Positions 18,461-26,848 of a stretch of 64,000 nt of DNA are shown here, piece by piece. The notes beneath the pieces are model-generated. The model did not search any database. It had not been told where the DNA came from and worked only from the letters and a program-made list of their open reading frames with translations. How positions within the stretch are numbered: the stretch's first letter is position 1; every line of letters starts with the position of its first letter. Made by a program: the position numbers and the translations under genes. This stretch comes from Mycobacterium dioxanotrophicus (GTDB taxonomy: Bacteria; Actinomycetota; Actinomycetes; Mycobacteriales; Mycobacteriaceae), in assembly GCF_002157835.1 (NCBI RefSeq), contig NZ_CP020810.1, positions 62,001 through 126,000 of the forward strand. Direction: 5' to 3'.

Positions 18461-19049
18461 CCGGCCCCAGATTGATGCGCGTGGTCTTGTATAGCCGCTT
18501 GCGCCACCCCGATTCAGGCGACGGCTTGTACGGGCGAACCAGGTCGGCTTGACGCACCTGGGCCTGCATCGGCCCCACCGATTCCCCGCCCCGGGCAGGC
18601 CATGTCGCAGGCTGGGGCGGTCGCGGCGCCCACCCGGGCGGCGGAGGCGGCGGGCCACCCGGCGGCGGCGGAGGCGGCGGCTGATGTGTGCCCGAAGGCC
18701 GATACCCGCCAGAGCGGCCAGGCGGCGGTGCAGGAACCGCGCCCGGATCGCGCGGCGCACCGAGGGCGTGACGACCCGCACCCGCAGGTGGAGCGGCAGG
18801 ATTCGGTGGCCCAGCAGGGGGATAGTCCACCGGTGGCCGCGCCGACGGTGCCTGTGGGGGTGGTGCCAGCGGGTACGGATCGACCGCCGGCATCCGGGGA
18901 TCGGTGTGGGCATCGCTGGGCTCAACACCGTTGTGGGGATGCTCGACCGTGCCGGTCGGCTCCGGCGCCGCCGCGGCGGTGTCTGGCGCGGCCGGCGCCT
19001 CGGGCTCCTCCGGCTTGAGGTACTGGCTGTAGAAGTCTTGTTCGCTCAC
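18461..19049 (-). pseudogene. espI: 5' part of espI (Pro-rich N-terminal domain), cut by IS copy 1
   Basis: Starts at GTG 19049 and encodes the typical EspI N-terminus: an acidic start, a long Pro/Ala/Gly-rich disordered stretch and a basic segment ending WRKRLYKTTRINLGPGA. The IS21 element follows directly after GCGC. In its present form the ORF ends a few codons inside the IS. Upstream lies regulatory element A, so espI was the first gene of the espI-eccD-mycP-eccE-eccA unit; the insertion may be polar on all of them unless the IS provides outward transcription. Confidence 0.85.
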
Positions 19050-19114
19050 AATGACTCGATCCTGTTGCGCCGCACGGGCCTGCCTCCTAGCACTGCCTCA
19101 GTATCGCACATTCC

Positions 19115-19140
19115 AGACATATTCAGACAGTACGTGAACA
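19115..19140 (-). promoter_or_regulatory. recurrent plasmid promoter/operator element, site A
   Basis: Minus strand reads TGTTCACGTACTG-N6-TATGTCT about 65 bp upstream of the espI start. It is the best match to the element shared with sites B-E. Confidence 0.6.
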
Positions 19141-19218
19141 CAATTTTTGTTTGATGTTGGCGGGTGGGTTGATGGGTGGTCTGCCCCATACTCTGCGATG
19201 GGTCGTGTTGTGTGGCCC

Positions 19219-20097
19219 CTATCGGCGAGAGGTCCGGTCGTTCCACTCGCGGATGCCGACCATCCCCAGCACCGCCGTCACTGACGACTTGATCGCCGCC
19301 GTGGTGCCCGGTGTGATCAGCGTCCACCACGAGCCGTTTTCACTGCGGATCGGCCCCGTCAGGACCCGCCCCAGCGCCGTGTCGGTCACGGTGGCCGCGG
19401 TCCTGCTCACCTGGATTTGACCCGCGGTGTCGGGAGTCATCGCGGTCATCGACAACTCCATGATGGGGTTGTCGGCGGCCATGGTGACCACCCGGTACTG
19501 GTCGCTGTCCATCCCCAGACTGGCGAACACCGTCGCCGCGCTGTGCTCGCCCCGCGCCACCTGTCCTAGCGCTTCGAGCAGATTCGCCGTCGGAACCGAC
19601 ACCGCGTCGAACTGTGCAGGCTCCACCTGCGGCCCACACACCGGCAGCAGGCGGTCGACCAGACTCGACACCGTCGCCGAATGACCCAGGTACTCCACCG
19701 TCAGGTCATCCTCATGTTGGATCGCCGACACCGAGACCTCACCCCGGCGGGCGATGGCCAGCCGAAGATGCTGCCCGCCGCGACGAATCATGGCCGCCAA
19801 CACCACATCTGGTGCGCCCAGGGTCTCCAACCACAGGCGCACCTGCGGGTGCACCTCATCGCCGAACACCAGCCCCTTCTCGCGCAGCACCTCCACACCG
19901 GGATGCCCCCACGGACGCTCGGCGGGATCGCCGGTATCGGTGAAGGGTCGAGTCACCAGCACCGCCGGCATCCGCTCCACCCCGCACAGCGCCTGCAGCA
20001 GCCACAGCGCCTCTCGGGTCACCTCCATCGAGGTGGCCGGCTGAGGTCCGGTCGCCGTCGGCGCCGGCCGATTCACGAATGTCGGTCGCCCCGCCAC
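19219..20097 (-). CDS. espG: ESX secretion-associated chaperone EspG
   Basis: This 292-residue protein fits the EspG family, cytosolic chaperones that bind the tip of PE-PPE dimers and keep them soluble for the ESX machine. The alternating beta/alpha pattern with an opening VTREALWLLQALCGVERMP and the repeated half (SATVSSLVDRLLP...) agree with the EspG quasi-two-fold fold. It starts at GTG 20097, downstream of the esx pair and a strong hairpin, and upstream of element A and espI, matching ESX gene order. Confidence 0.85.
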   Translation of the reverse strand: MAGRPTFVNRPAPTATGPQPATSMEVTREALWLLQALCGVERMPAVLVTRPFTDTGDPAERPWGHPGVEVLREKGLVFGDEVHPQVRLWLETLGAPDVVLAAMIRRGGQHLRLAIARRGEVSVSAIQHEDDLTVEYLGHSATVSSLVDRLLPVCGPQVEPAQFDAVSVPTANLLEALGQVARGEHSAATVFASLGMDSDQYRVVTMAADNPIMELSMTAMTPDTAGQIQVSRTAATVTDTALGRVLTGPIRSENGSWWTLITPGTTAAIKSSVTAVLGMVGIREWNDRTSRR

Positions 20098-20147
20098 CGT
20101 TGGACTCCTTCGTTGCTCAATTGGTCACCACCTGTTCGCCCATGACA

Positions 20148-20182
20148 ACGGCCCGGCCTGCCTTGGTGCAGGGCCGGGCCGT
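20148..20182 (-). terminator. strong GC hairpin between esx pair and espG
   Basis: Perfect 11-bp inverted repeat ACGGCCCGGCC / GGCCGGGCCGT with a 13-base loop, 47 bp after the second esx gene. No clear T-run follows. It may be a partial terminator or an mRNA 3'-end stabiliser that raises esx expression over espG. Confidence 0.6.
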
Positions 20183-20228
20183 GTCGTGCTCGGAGCTTTT
20201 CTGGCGCACGCGCCACGCGAGCCCTGAG

Positions 20229-20516
20229 CTAAGCGAGGTACTGTGCCTTGATCGCGGCGTCCTTCTGGATCACCCCGTCCAGGCCCATCCCCAGCGCCGC
20301 CTTGGCCGCGTGGAGCTTCTCGCGCAGCCCGTCGACGTAGGTCAGGACCCGGGTGTAGTCCTCTTGGAATCCCTCGCCGCCGCCGCCCTTGAAGTGCTCC
20401 ATGGTGCGGGCCTTCATCGACATGGCGTCGCTGTGCACCTCTGCCGTCAGGAGTTCGCAGGCGCCGATCATCTCCTTGCATTCCTCGATGATCGGCACGT
20501 TGTACTGAATCGTCAT
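20229..20516 (-). CDS. Esx (WXG100/ESAT-6-like) protein, second of pair
   Basis: A 95-residue all-helical protein of WXG100 size, second gene of an esx pair placed after PE-PPE. The turn between the two helices reads EHFKGGGGEGF, so the Trp of the WXG motif is absent and a Gly-rich loop is used instead. No YxxxD/E export motif is visible at its C-terminus, as expected for the EsxA-type partner. It probably forms a heterodimer with the protein of the adjacent gene and is secreted by this ESX system. Confidence 0.8.
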   Translation of the reverse strand: MTIQYNVPIIEECKEMIGACELLTAEVHSDAMSMKARTMEHFKGGGGEGFQEDYTRVLTYVDGLREKLHAAKAALGMGLDGVIQKDAAIKAQYLA

Positions 20517-20579
20517 CTTGTGCTCGCTTTCTCAGTTCTCAGTTGGTCTTTGGTGACTCGTTGAAATCGCTCAGGCCGA

Positions 20580-20885
20580 TCACACCGACATGGTGTCGAT
20601 GGCGCTGAGGTAGGTGGCCGCGTCATCGTCGCCGGCGGTCAGATGTGCCGCGGAGGTGTTCATCTTGTCGGCGTGGTCGGCCTGCATGGTGGCCTGCTGG
20701 GTGCCGTAGGACTGCAGGTCCTCGCCGGCACGCTGCAGCGCCACCTGCCCCTTGCCCTGCATGCCTGTGGCGGCGTGCTGCAGCATTGAACCGAGCTGCT
20801 GGACCATCGCCCGCAGCCGGTCCTCTTTCTCCGACATCGCCGAAGAGTCGCCATGCATGGCCTCGATGTCGCCATAGATGTCCAT
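20580..20885 (-). CDS. Esx (WXG100/CFP-10-like) protein, first of pair
   Basis: A 101-residue helical protein, first of the esx pair and 63 bp upstream of its partner. The expected WXG turn reads MQGKGQVA, again without Trp. The C-terminal tail contains YLSAID, one residue longer than the canonical YxxxD/E export signal. By analogy this would be the CFP-10-like partner carrying the secretion signal. Position after the PPE gene and size support the family; sequence motifs are atypical. Confidence 0.8.
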   Translation of the reverse strand: MDIYGDIEAMHGDSSAMSEKEDRLRAMVQQLGSMLQHAATGMQGKGQVALQRAGEDLQSYGTQQATMQADHADKMNTSAAHLTAGDDDAATYLSAIDTMSV

Positions 20886-20977
20886 CGTGAGTCCTTCCCC
20901 GAATGTTGTTTGCCCCGAACCGGATCGCCGGTGTTGGGATTACTGCCTACGCGTTGGCGGTTGCCCCCGCTCACCTG

Positions 20978-22213
20978 TCAGACCGGCGCCCCCTTGTCTC
21001 CAGGTTCACTGGCCCGTGTCAGGCCCCCTTCCCCGGTGATCACCGGCATCGCGTCAGCTGATCGGAACAAATCGGCCGCCGAGACCAGCACCTGGCCCGG
21101 TTCGATCTGTTCCTTCTTTTCGTCGTTGTTGGTTTGTGCTCCCGCCGCAGCAGCACCGTGGGCCAAAGGCGCCATCGCCCCGCCCATGCCGCCACCGGCT
21201 GAGGCCGGAACTGTGGTGGCTTGAGGCCGCACCTCGCTGAACCGTGACGTGCTCTCACCGGTGGCCGGGGCCGCACTGACCGCCGACGCCCACGAGCCGG
21301 GACTGCGCAGCGCCGCCGAGGCCGCCGAGACCGTGCCCGCCCCACCGAAACCGCCTCCGCCGCCACCGGCCAACGACGCGTTCACCGCGCCCCCGGCCAG
21401 CGGTGTCGCCGTCACCCAGTCCGACGCGGCGGCGCCATCAAGGCCTGCTTCAGGACTCAGGTTCGCCGCCGAGGCCAGCGATCCCATCTGACCGAGGAAC
21501 TGCTGCGGCAGTTCGGTCAGGCCCTTGAGCGGGCCACCGCTACCCACCGACTGGAACAGCGACATCGGCATCTGCCCGATCGTGGGCAGCATGCCGGTCA
21601 TCTGCTGGAAGAAGCTGTCCATCGGGGCGCTCGCCTCAGCAGAGGCCTGATCCAGCCCTGGAGTTCCCGCGCCAGCACCACCAGTGGTCGACGGCGGCGC
21701 CGGTGGCAGCGGCGGCACCGTCTGCAGCGGCACCGACCCCGCTTCATAGGCGTACTTGTTGCTCACGCCCTGCATCCACATCCGGCCGTAGTCGACGCGG
21801 TTGGCGATGATCAGCGGTGTCAAGAATCCGAGGAAGTTGGCGTTGTTCAACGCCACATGCTCGGACTGATTTGCCGCCACCTCGCCGGGGTGAGGGGTGG
21901 CGAACTTCGATGTCTCAAAGGACGCGGCAGTGGCGTCGATCGCCATCCCGGCCTCAGCGACCATCGCGCCCGCGCTGGCCAGCCACCCCAGATGGGGAGT
22001 GTGCGCCAGACGGGCGATCTCCCCACTGAGCGACGGCCAACTGGCCGCCATGGCAGCCTCGGTCGAGATGTGCCCACCGAGCATGCCGATGATCGCCGCT
22101 GCCAGCGCCTTGAGGTTGGCGGCCGAGGCGAAGAAAGACCCCGCCCCAGGGCCCAGCCAGAACTGCGCCGAGGTCGCCTCGGGCGGCTCGGCCTGGTAGA
22201 CCCCGGGTGGCAT
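20978..22213 (-). CDS. PPE family protein
   Basis: This 411-residue protein carries the Pro-Pro-Glu signature at residues 10-12 (YQAEPPEATSA) and a helical PPE domain of about 170 residues, followed by a Pro-rich linker and a Gly/Ala/Ser-rich C-terminus. PPE proteins dimerise with a PE partner, are escorted by EspG and exported by ESX systems. The PE gene is directly upstream with a 15-bp gap and the esx pair follows, the standard order. Confidence 0.9.
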   Translation of the reverse strand: MPPGVYQAEPPEATSAQFWLGPGAGSFFASAANLKALAAAIIGMLGGHISTEAAMAASWPSLSGEIARLAHTPHLGWLASAGAMVAEAGMAIDATAASFETSKFATPHPGEVAANQSEHVALNNANFLGFLTPLIIANRVDYGRMWMQGVSNKYAYEAGSVPLQTVPPLPPAPPSTTGGAGAGTPGLDQASAEASAPMDSFFQQMTGMLPTIGQMPMSLFQSVGSGGPLKGLTELPQQFLGQMGSLASAANLSPEAGLDGAAASDWVTATPLAGGAVNASLAGGGGGGFGGAGTVSAASAALRSPGSWASAVSAAPATGESTSRFSEVRPQATTVPASAGGGMGGAMAPLAHGAAAAGAQTNNDEKKEQIEPGQVLVSAADLFRSADAMPVITGEGGLTRASEPGDKGAPV

Positions 22214-22228
22214 GACTTCTGCTGCTCT

Positions 22229-22540
22229 CTAGATCACCGCGTTGATGACCGCGCCGGCCGCTTCGTCAGCCACCGTGGTGACCACGCCCGCAGTGCCGTT
22301 GGCCAGGCTATAGAGGGCCTGCTGGCCCGCTGCTGCCGCCAGAACAGCGGCGATATCAGCCGAGATAGCGCCGATCTTGGCGACATTGGCCGCCGAGATC
22401 TCATCGAGCCCAGGCGGCACGACCGCGGCCGCGGCCGCAGCCTGAGCGGTGTGGCCAGCAGCCTCGGCCGACAGTGCAGCGGTCGCGGCCGCCGCGGCCG
22501 CCACCCCACCCGGTTCCATGAAAACTGACAGTGCCGACAT
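22229..22540 (-). CDS. PE family protein
   Basis: The 103-residue protein from ATG 22540 is Ala-rich and forms the two-helix PE hairpin; the signature appears as MEPGG near residue 8 rather than a strict Pro-Glu. The second helix carries LYSLAN where YxxxD/E would be expected. It is the presumed partner of the adjacent PPE protein. An upstream in-frame start at 22573 is less likely because it falls into the regulatory repeat area. Confidence 0.82.
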   Translation of the reverse strand: MSALSVFMEPGGVAAAAAATAALSAEAAGHTAQAAAAAAVVPPGLDEISAANVAKIGAISADIAAVLAAAAGQQALYSLANGTAGVVTTVADEAAGAVINAVI

Positions 22541-22573
22541 AAGCGTGCTCCTTACTGCTCCCCGTAGACGCAA

Positions 22574-22614
22574 CCTAACACATCGTTAGGCACTTCGTAC
22601 ACACTTCATACACA
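22574..22614 (-). promoter_or_regulatory. inverted and direct repeats upstream of PE-PPE-esx operon
   Basis: Holds the inverted repeat CCTAAC-N5-GTTAGG (22574-22590) and, further upstream, two tandem 11-mers CTTCGTACACA and CTTCATACACA (22593-22614). They lie 34-75 bp upstream of the PE start and look like an operator plus promoter region separate from the five shared elements. Confidence 0.45.
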
Positions 22615-22694
22615 TGAGCCGGTCCTTTCTGGGACACACCGTCATGTGTTTGCTCCGTTACTCCACCACGACCTGCTGACGTTGTCACTACAGT

Positions 22695-25694
22695 TCACCA
22701 CGAATCAGCGGACTGCTCATGCAGAGATTTCCCGGGCGGCGGTAGCGCCACCTGCATGAGCTGGCGGCCCAGCTTTCGATACACCAGTTCACCCCGCCCA
22801 GGTGCCCGTGGAGCAGGACGCACCCCGTCGACAATGACGCCGTCGGCGCGGGTGCCGTCAAGGATGAGCACCCCCGCCCCGGCGCGATCCATCGCGGTCA
22901 CCACCTTGTTGTGGGCGCTCGTTGCCGCCCATCCCGTGCCGTTGAGGCTCGCCAACACATGCACCCCCATTTGCCGTCCACGTTCGATCACCGGCTCCAA
23001 CGCCGGCATCAGCCGCGACGTCATCGAGGACCCCGGTGCGTTGAACAGGTGCAGATCATCGATCACGATGAAGTACCGAGGACCGCTGAACCGCCACTGC
23101 GCCCGCTCATGAGGCGTGGCGTTCTCCGGCGGCCGACGTTCGCTGGTGAACCTCTTGGCAAGATGAGCCGCGATCGCACCGACATCCACCGCCGGGTTGT
23201 CGACGTGTAGGGCCAGATACTCCGGTTCGATGTAGGCCGCCAGCTTCAGATCCGGGTCCAACGCCACGATCTGTGCTTCTGCGGGCGAGAACGTGTCCTG
23301 GATTGCGCTGACCAGCGTGCGCATCACCGTCGTGCGGCCCGACCCGCTGCTGCCCACCACGTAGAAGTTCGTTGCCGCGGTCAGATCCACACCGACGGTC
23401 TCGAGGGCGACCTCGCCCACACCCAGCTTGAGGGTGCCCGCAGGAACCGGCCCCAGCTCGTGCCAGTGCAGCTCGGTGGGCAGTTCAGGCAGCGGGGGCG
23501 CCACGTCAACTCCCCGCCGCTGCCAGGACTGCGCGATCAGCTGACACGTCGCCTCCACCGAGGACTGGTCATACGTCACCGCGCCGTGGGCGTCGGCCGT
23601 CACCGCCGCCGTCGCCACCGGAGCGCTCATCAGGAAGTGCAGCCCGCCGCGCTTGAGTCCGCGGCCCGGCTGGTCTGGCACGGTCTTGGCGCGTTCCCGA
23701 TCCCCCATCTCCGATTCGCGGTAATCGGCCATCCGCAGTTCGATGCGGGTGCCGAACTTACTGTTGAGGTTGTAGGGCAGGGTGACCCACTGGTCGTTGG
23801 TGACCATCAGGTGGATGCCGTAGTTCAGCGCCGACGCCGACCCCAGTTCGGTGATCCGAGTGAACAGCTCCTGATCCTTGATCTTCAACGCCGCCAAGTT
23901 GTCGACGAACAAGAACACATCACCGTATCCGTCCTCGGGCACCTCACCGGGCTTGCCGGCGAACTTACGGGCCCGAAACTCCGTGAGGTCGATTCCGGCC
24001 AACTCCCAGTTGCGCACCCGGCCGGCCAGCAGACGCTCGACCTCGCTGAGGATTCGGGTGATCCGCTCCTCATTGCCCTGCCCGGCGACACCGCTCATAT
24101 GCGGCAGACCCGACATGTTCTGCAGCTTGCCGCCGCCGAGGTCGATGCAATAGAACTGTACTCGCTGCGGGCTGTGCGACACCGCGAGGTTCGCCATAAT
24201 CGACTGCAGCGCAGTGGATTTCCCGCTCTGCGCCGCGCCGATGATGGCCGCGTTGCCCTTGCTTCCCGACAGATCCACGCTCAGCAGCTTCTGGCTGTGG
24301 TCGAACGGATCATCTTCGCGGGCATAGGGAATCGTCAGACCCGCGTCGGCGCTCACATCGAGCCAGTCGCGTCCCCAGAACTCCTGTGCCACCTCATCGA
24401 CGGCCACCACCGGGGTCTCGTCCAGCGGAGGCAGGTACAGCTTGTGCATCGCACGGCGGGTGCGACCCGCCTCGACCAGACGCTGCACCAACACCGACAC
24501 CACGGTGTCGGCGTCCACACTCATCTGCTCGATCGAAATCTCGTCGGCGAGGTCGTCGTCCTGTTCTTCGTCGCCGACCTCGATGTCCAGCGGCAGCGGC
24601 GCCACGGCGGCGCCGAAACGGAGCGGATCGATGTACTGGCCTTCCCGGCGGCGCCGCTGCTGGCGACCCACCACAGGAGGGGTAAACGGTGCCGAGACGT
24701 AATACGACCGAAACAAGGTGTGTTCGTCCTCGTAGACCAGGAACCCTGTGCCCTCCGGAGCGCCCTTGAGGTCTTCGTATGCACGTGTCGAGCCAATCGC
24801 CTGCCGCGATTGGCCGGCGTCCTTGACCTTCAACCCGATCGAATACGTCTGCTGCGCGATCATTCCGGCCATCCGCCCCTGCTCCACGCGCTGTGAGGCA
24901 TTGAGGATGTGCATCCACAGACCGCGTCCCTTTCGGGCCACCACGTCAAAGGTCTCAGCCAGCCGAGGCCGAATCCGCAACAGCTCACTGAACTCGTCCA
25001 GCACGATGAACAACGTCCCCAACGGTTCCAGATCGGGGCGCGTCGTGGCCCGCGCCCGTTCATAGTCGCGGACGTCCTTGTACCCCGCGGCTTTCAGGAT
25101 CGCCTCGCGCCGGCCGGTCTCACCGTTGATCATGTCCTCGAAGCGATCCAGCCGTGCCGCAGCCTCGGCCAGGTTCGACACCACACCCTGGCAGTGCGGA
25201 ATATCGGCCAGCTTCATCATCGCCGTCTCGCCCTTGAAATCGCCCAGGATCATCTGCAGCACTTCCGGCGGGTGCAGCATCGCCATCGCCAGACAGAACG
25301 ACACCAGGGTTTCGGACTTACCCGAACCGATCTGACCGGTCAGCATGCCGTGCGGCCCCATCCCGCCCTCGGCGCCTTCCTTGAGGTCCAGCCACACCGT
25401 CTTACCGGTGTTCGGATTCTTGCCCAGCGGGGCACGCAGACGCGTGGTCGTGGTCAGTTGCGACCACAACGTGGTCGGATCCCACACGCGGGCATCCTCG
25501 ATCTGGAACAGGTCGAGGAAATCCTGTCCCGCTCGCGCGGAGGCGGCCCGCTCGGCCACATACCGGGTGGCCGCGTCCTGCGGCTCCCAGGCGGCCACCG
25601 CGCGCGCCAACACCTCGGCCTCCACCAGCGGCATCACGTCCGGTGTGGCCGCGAAGGCAAGTCCCTCCTCAGCCAAAGGCGAAACCCGAACCAT
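22695..25694 (-). CDS. eccC: ESX ATPase EccC, three-ATPase-domain subunit
   Basis: This 999-residue protein contains three FtsK/SpoIIIE-type domains: Walker A TGQIGSGKSE near residues 119-128, AAQSGKSTAL near 485 and GSSGSGRTTV near 785 (Lys replaced by Arg in the third). Walker B of domain 1 is LFIVLDEFSE. It lacks the N-terminal membrane helices and DUF domain of EccC, which are encoded by the separate gene just upstream, starting 2 bases after that gene's stop and in another frame. EccC drives substrate recognition and secretion. The split position differs from EccCa/EccCb of ESX-1. Confidence 0.9.
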   Translation of the reverse strand: MVRVSPLAEEGLAFAATPDVMPLVEAEVLARAVAAWEPQDAATRYVAERAASARAGQDFLDLFQIEDARVWDPTTLWSQLTTTTRLRAPLGKNPNTGKTVWLDLKEGAEGGMGPHGMLTGQIGSGKSETLVSFCLAMAMLHPPEVLQMILGDFKGETAMMKLADIPHCQGVVSNLAEAAARLDRFEDMINGETGRREAILKAAGYKDVRDYERARATTRPDLEPLGTLFIVLDEFSELLRIRPRLAETFDVVARKGRGLWMHILNASQRVEQGRMAGMIAQQTYSIGLKVKDAGQSRQAIGSTRAYEDLKGAPEGTGFLVYEDEHTLFRSYYVSAPFTPPVVGRQQRRRREGQYIDPLRFGAAVAPLPLDIEVGDEEQDDDLADEISIEQMSVDADTVVSVLVQRLVEAGRTRRAMHKLYLPPLDETPVVAVDEVAQEFWGRDWLDVSADAGLTIPYAREDDPFDHSQKLLSVDLSGSKGNAAIIGAAQSGKSTALQSIMANLAVSHSPQRVQFYCIDLGGGKLQNMSGLPHMSGVAGQGNEERITRILSEVERLLAGRVRNWELAGIDLTEFRARKFAGKPGEVPEDGYGDVFLFVDNLAALKIKDQELFTRITELGSASALNYGIHLMVTNDQWVTLPYNLNSKFGTRIELRMADYRESEMGDRERAKTVPDQPGRGLKRGGLHFLMSAPVATAAVTADAHGAVTYDQSSVEATCQLIAQSWQRRGVDVAPPLPELPTELHWHELGPVPAGTLKLGVGEVALETVGVDLTAATNFYVVGSSGSGRTTVMRTLVSAIQDTFSPAEAQIVALDPDLKLAAYIEPEYLALHVDNPAVDVGAIAAHLAKRFTSERRPPENATPHERAQWRFSGPRYFIVIDDLHLFNAPGSSMTSRLMPALEPVIERGRQMGVHVLASLNGTGWAATSAHNKVVTAMDRAGAGVLILDGTRADGVIVDGVRPAPRAPGRGELVYRKLGRQLMQVALPPPGKSLHEQSADSW

Positions 25695-25696
25695 CT

Positions 25697-26848
25697 TTAG
25701 ACAACCTCCCTGGCCCGCAACAGATTTCCCACCGCATCGAACTTCATCGCCGTCGCCGACGTCGCCAGCGGCGAGGAGTAGTCGTTGGTGGCCTCAACCA
25801 CCGCCACCCCGGCGTAGCCGGAATCGCGCAGCAACGGGGCACAGTTCGCGCCCGGCATATCCACCACGATCACCCAATGGTCCTCAGCGCGGGGCTGTCC
25901 CTCCATCGGTGGCGACCACGCTGGCCGGCTCGCCCACTGCTCACCGAAGCGCTCCATGAACTCCCCCACATCGCTGTAGATCATCCGCACCGGCCCACAC
26001 GCGTCGACCAGCTCAGGGTCAGCGACATGGGGCCACCACTTAGCCCACTCCCACGACTGCAGGTCGTCGCTGATGATCGCCAGCCGCACCACGTCAGGAC
26101 CGTGAAACACACACAACTGGCACACCAGCGCCCGCAATGTCCCCTGCAGCAGCGGGCGCTGGGTCTCCTCGGCGAAGAACGCCCAGCCCATCTGGTCGAA
26201 CAGATGCAGCGGTCGTGCCACGTCGTGAACCACATTCTGCGCCAACAGGAAATCGCGCGCCGCGATAGCTGTCGAAGTCTCCCGGTACTCCGGGGGCGGC
26301 ACCTTCTGCGGCGGGTTGATGATCGTGCGCAATCGGGTCACCCCCAGCCCCAGCCGCACATGCCCGAAATTGCGGTCAGTGGGTCGACGCTCCCACATTC
26401 GGCCAGTGCCGACGATGGTCAGCAGCGAACCGTTGCAAGGATTGGGATGGTGATAGGCGATCTCAGCCGCCTGCTCCTGAGCGCCGACGGTCACATCATC
26501 GCGCAGTTCATCCAGACTGCGCATATAGTCAACCCTGGTCTGGTTGAGCGCCGCAGGCTTGGTCTTCTCGTTGCCGCCCCCACCACGGTTGCGCAGCATC
26601 ATCAACATCGACACCAACATGATCGGCATGATGAACATGCCACCCAGGCCGATCGAGCGAGCGCCGGTTCGGATCATGATCACCAGCAACACGATCACCG
26701 CGACCACGAAGATCAACACCCACACCCACACCGGGGGCCGCTGCTGCGGCGGCCGCGTGATCTCGCCGATCTCGGGCATCGTGGCAGTGCGCTCCGGAAG
26801 GATCGGCGCCGCCGGCTTCTCCTTGTCGAAACCCTTCTTCGTCGTCAT
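25697..26848 (-). CDS. eccCa: EccC N-terminal membrane subunit (TM + DUF domain)
   Basis: A 383-residue protein from ATG 26848 with two transmembrane helices (about residues 39-58 and 65-84) and the following degenerate ATPase-like DUF domain of EccC, ending AMKFDAVGNLLRAREVV. It contains no Walker A. The start overlaps the eccB stop by 4 bases and its stop is 2 bases from the start of the three-domain EccC subunit. Together the two match a full-length EccC, so either this ESX-P type works with a membrane adaptor plus a soluble ATPase, or one frameshift split the gene. Confidence 0.85.
   Translation of the reverse strand: MTTKKGFDKEKPAAPILPERTATMPEIGEITRPPQQRPPVWVWVLIFVVAVIVLLVIMIRTGARSIGLGGMFIMPIMLVSMLMMLRNRGGGGNEKTKPAALNQTRVDYMRSLDELRDDVTVGAQEQAAEIAYHHPNPCNGSLLTIVGTGRMWERRPTDRNFGHVRLGLGVTRLRTIINPPQKVPPPEYRETSTAIAARDFLLAQNVVHDVARPLHLFDQMGWAFFAEETQRPLLQGTLRALVCQLCVFHGPDVVRLAIISDDLQSWEWAKWWPHVADPELVDACGPVRMIYSDVGEFMERFGEQWASRPAWSPPMEGQPRAEDHWVIVVDMPGANCAPLLRDSGYAGVAVVEATNDYSSPLATSATAMKFDAVGNLLRAREVV

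Noticed and set aside
23460..24896. 478-codon plus-strand ORF
   Set aside because: Antisense shadow of EccC; His/Arg-rich composition with no fold signal.
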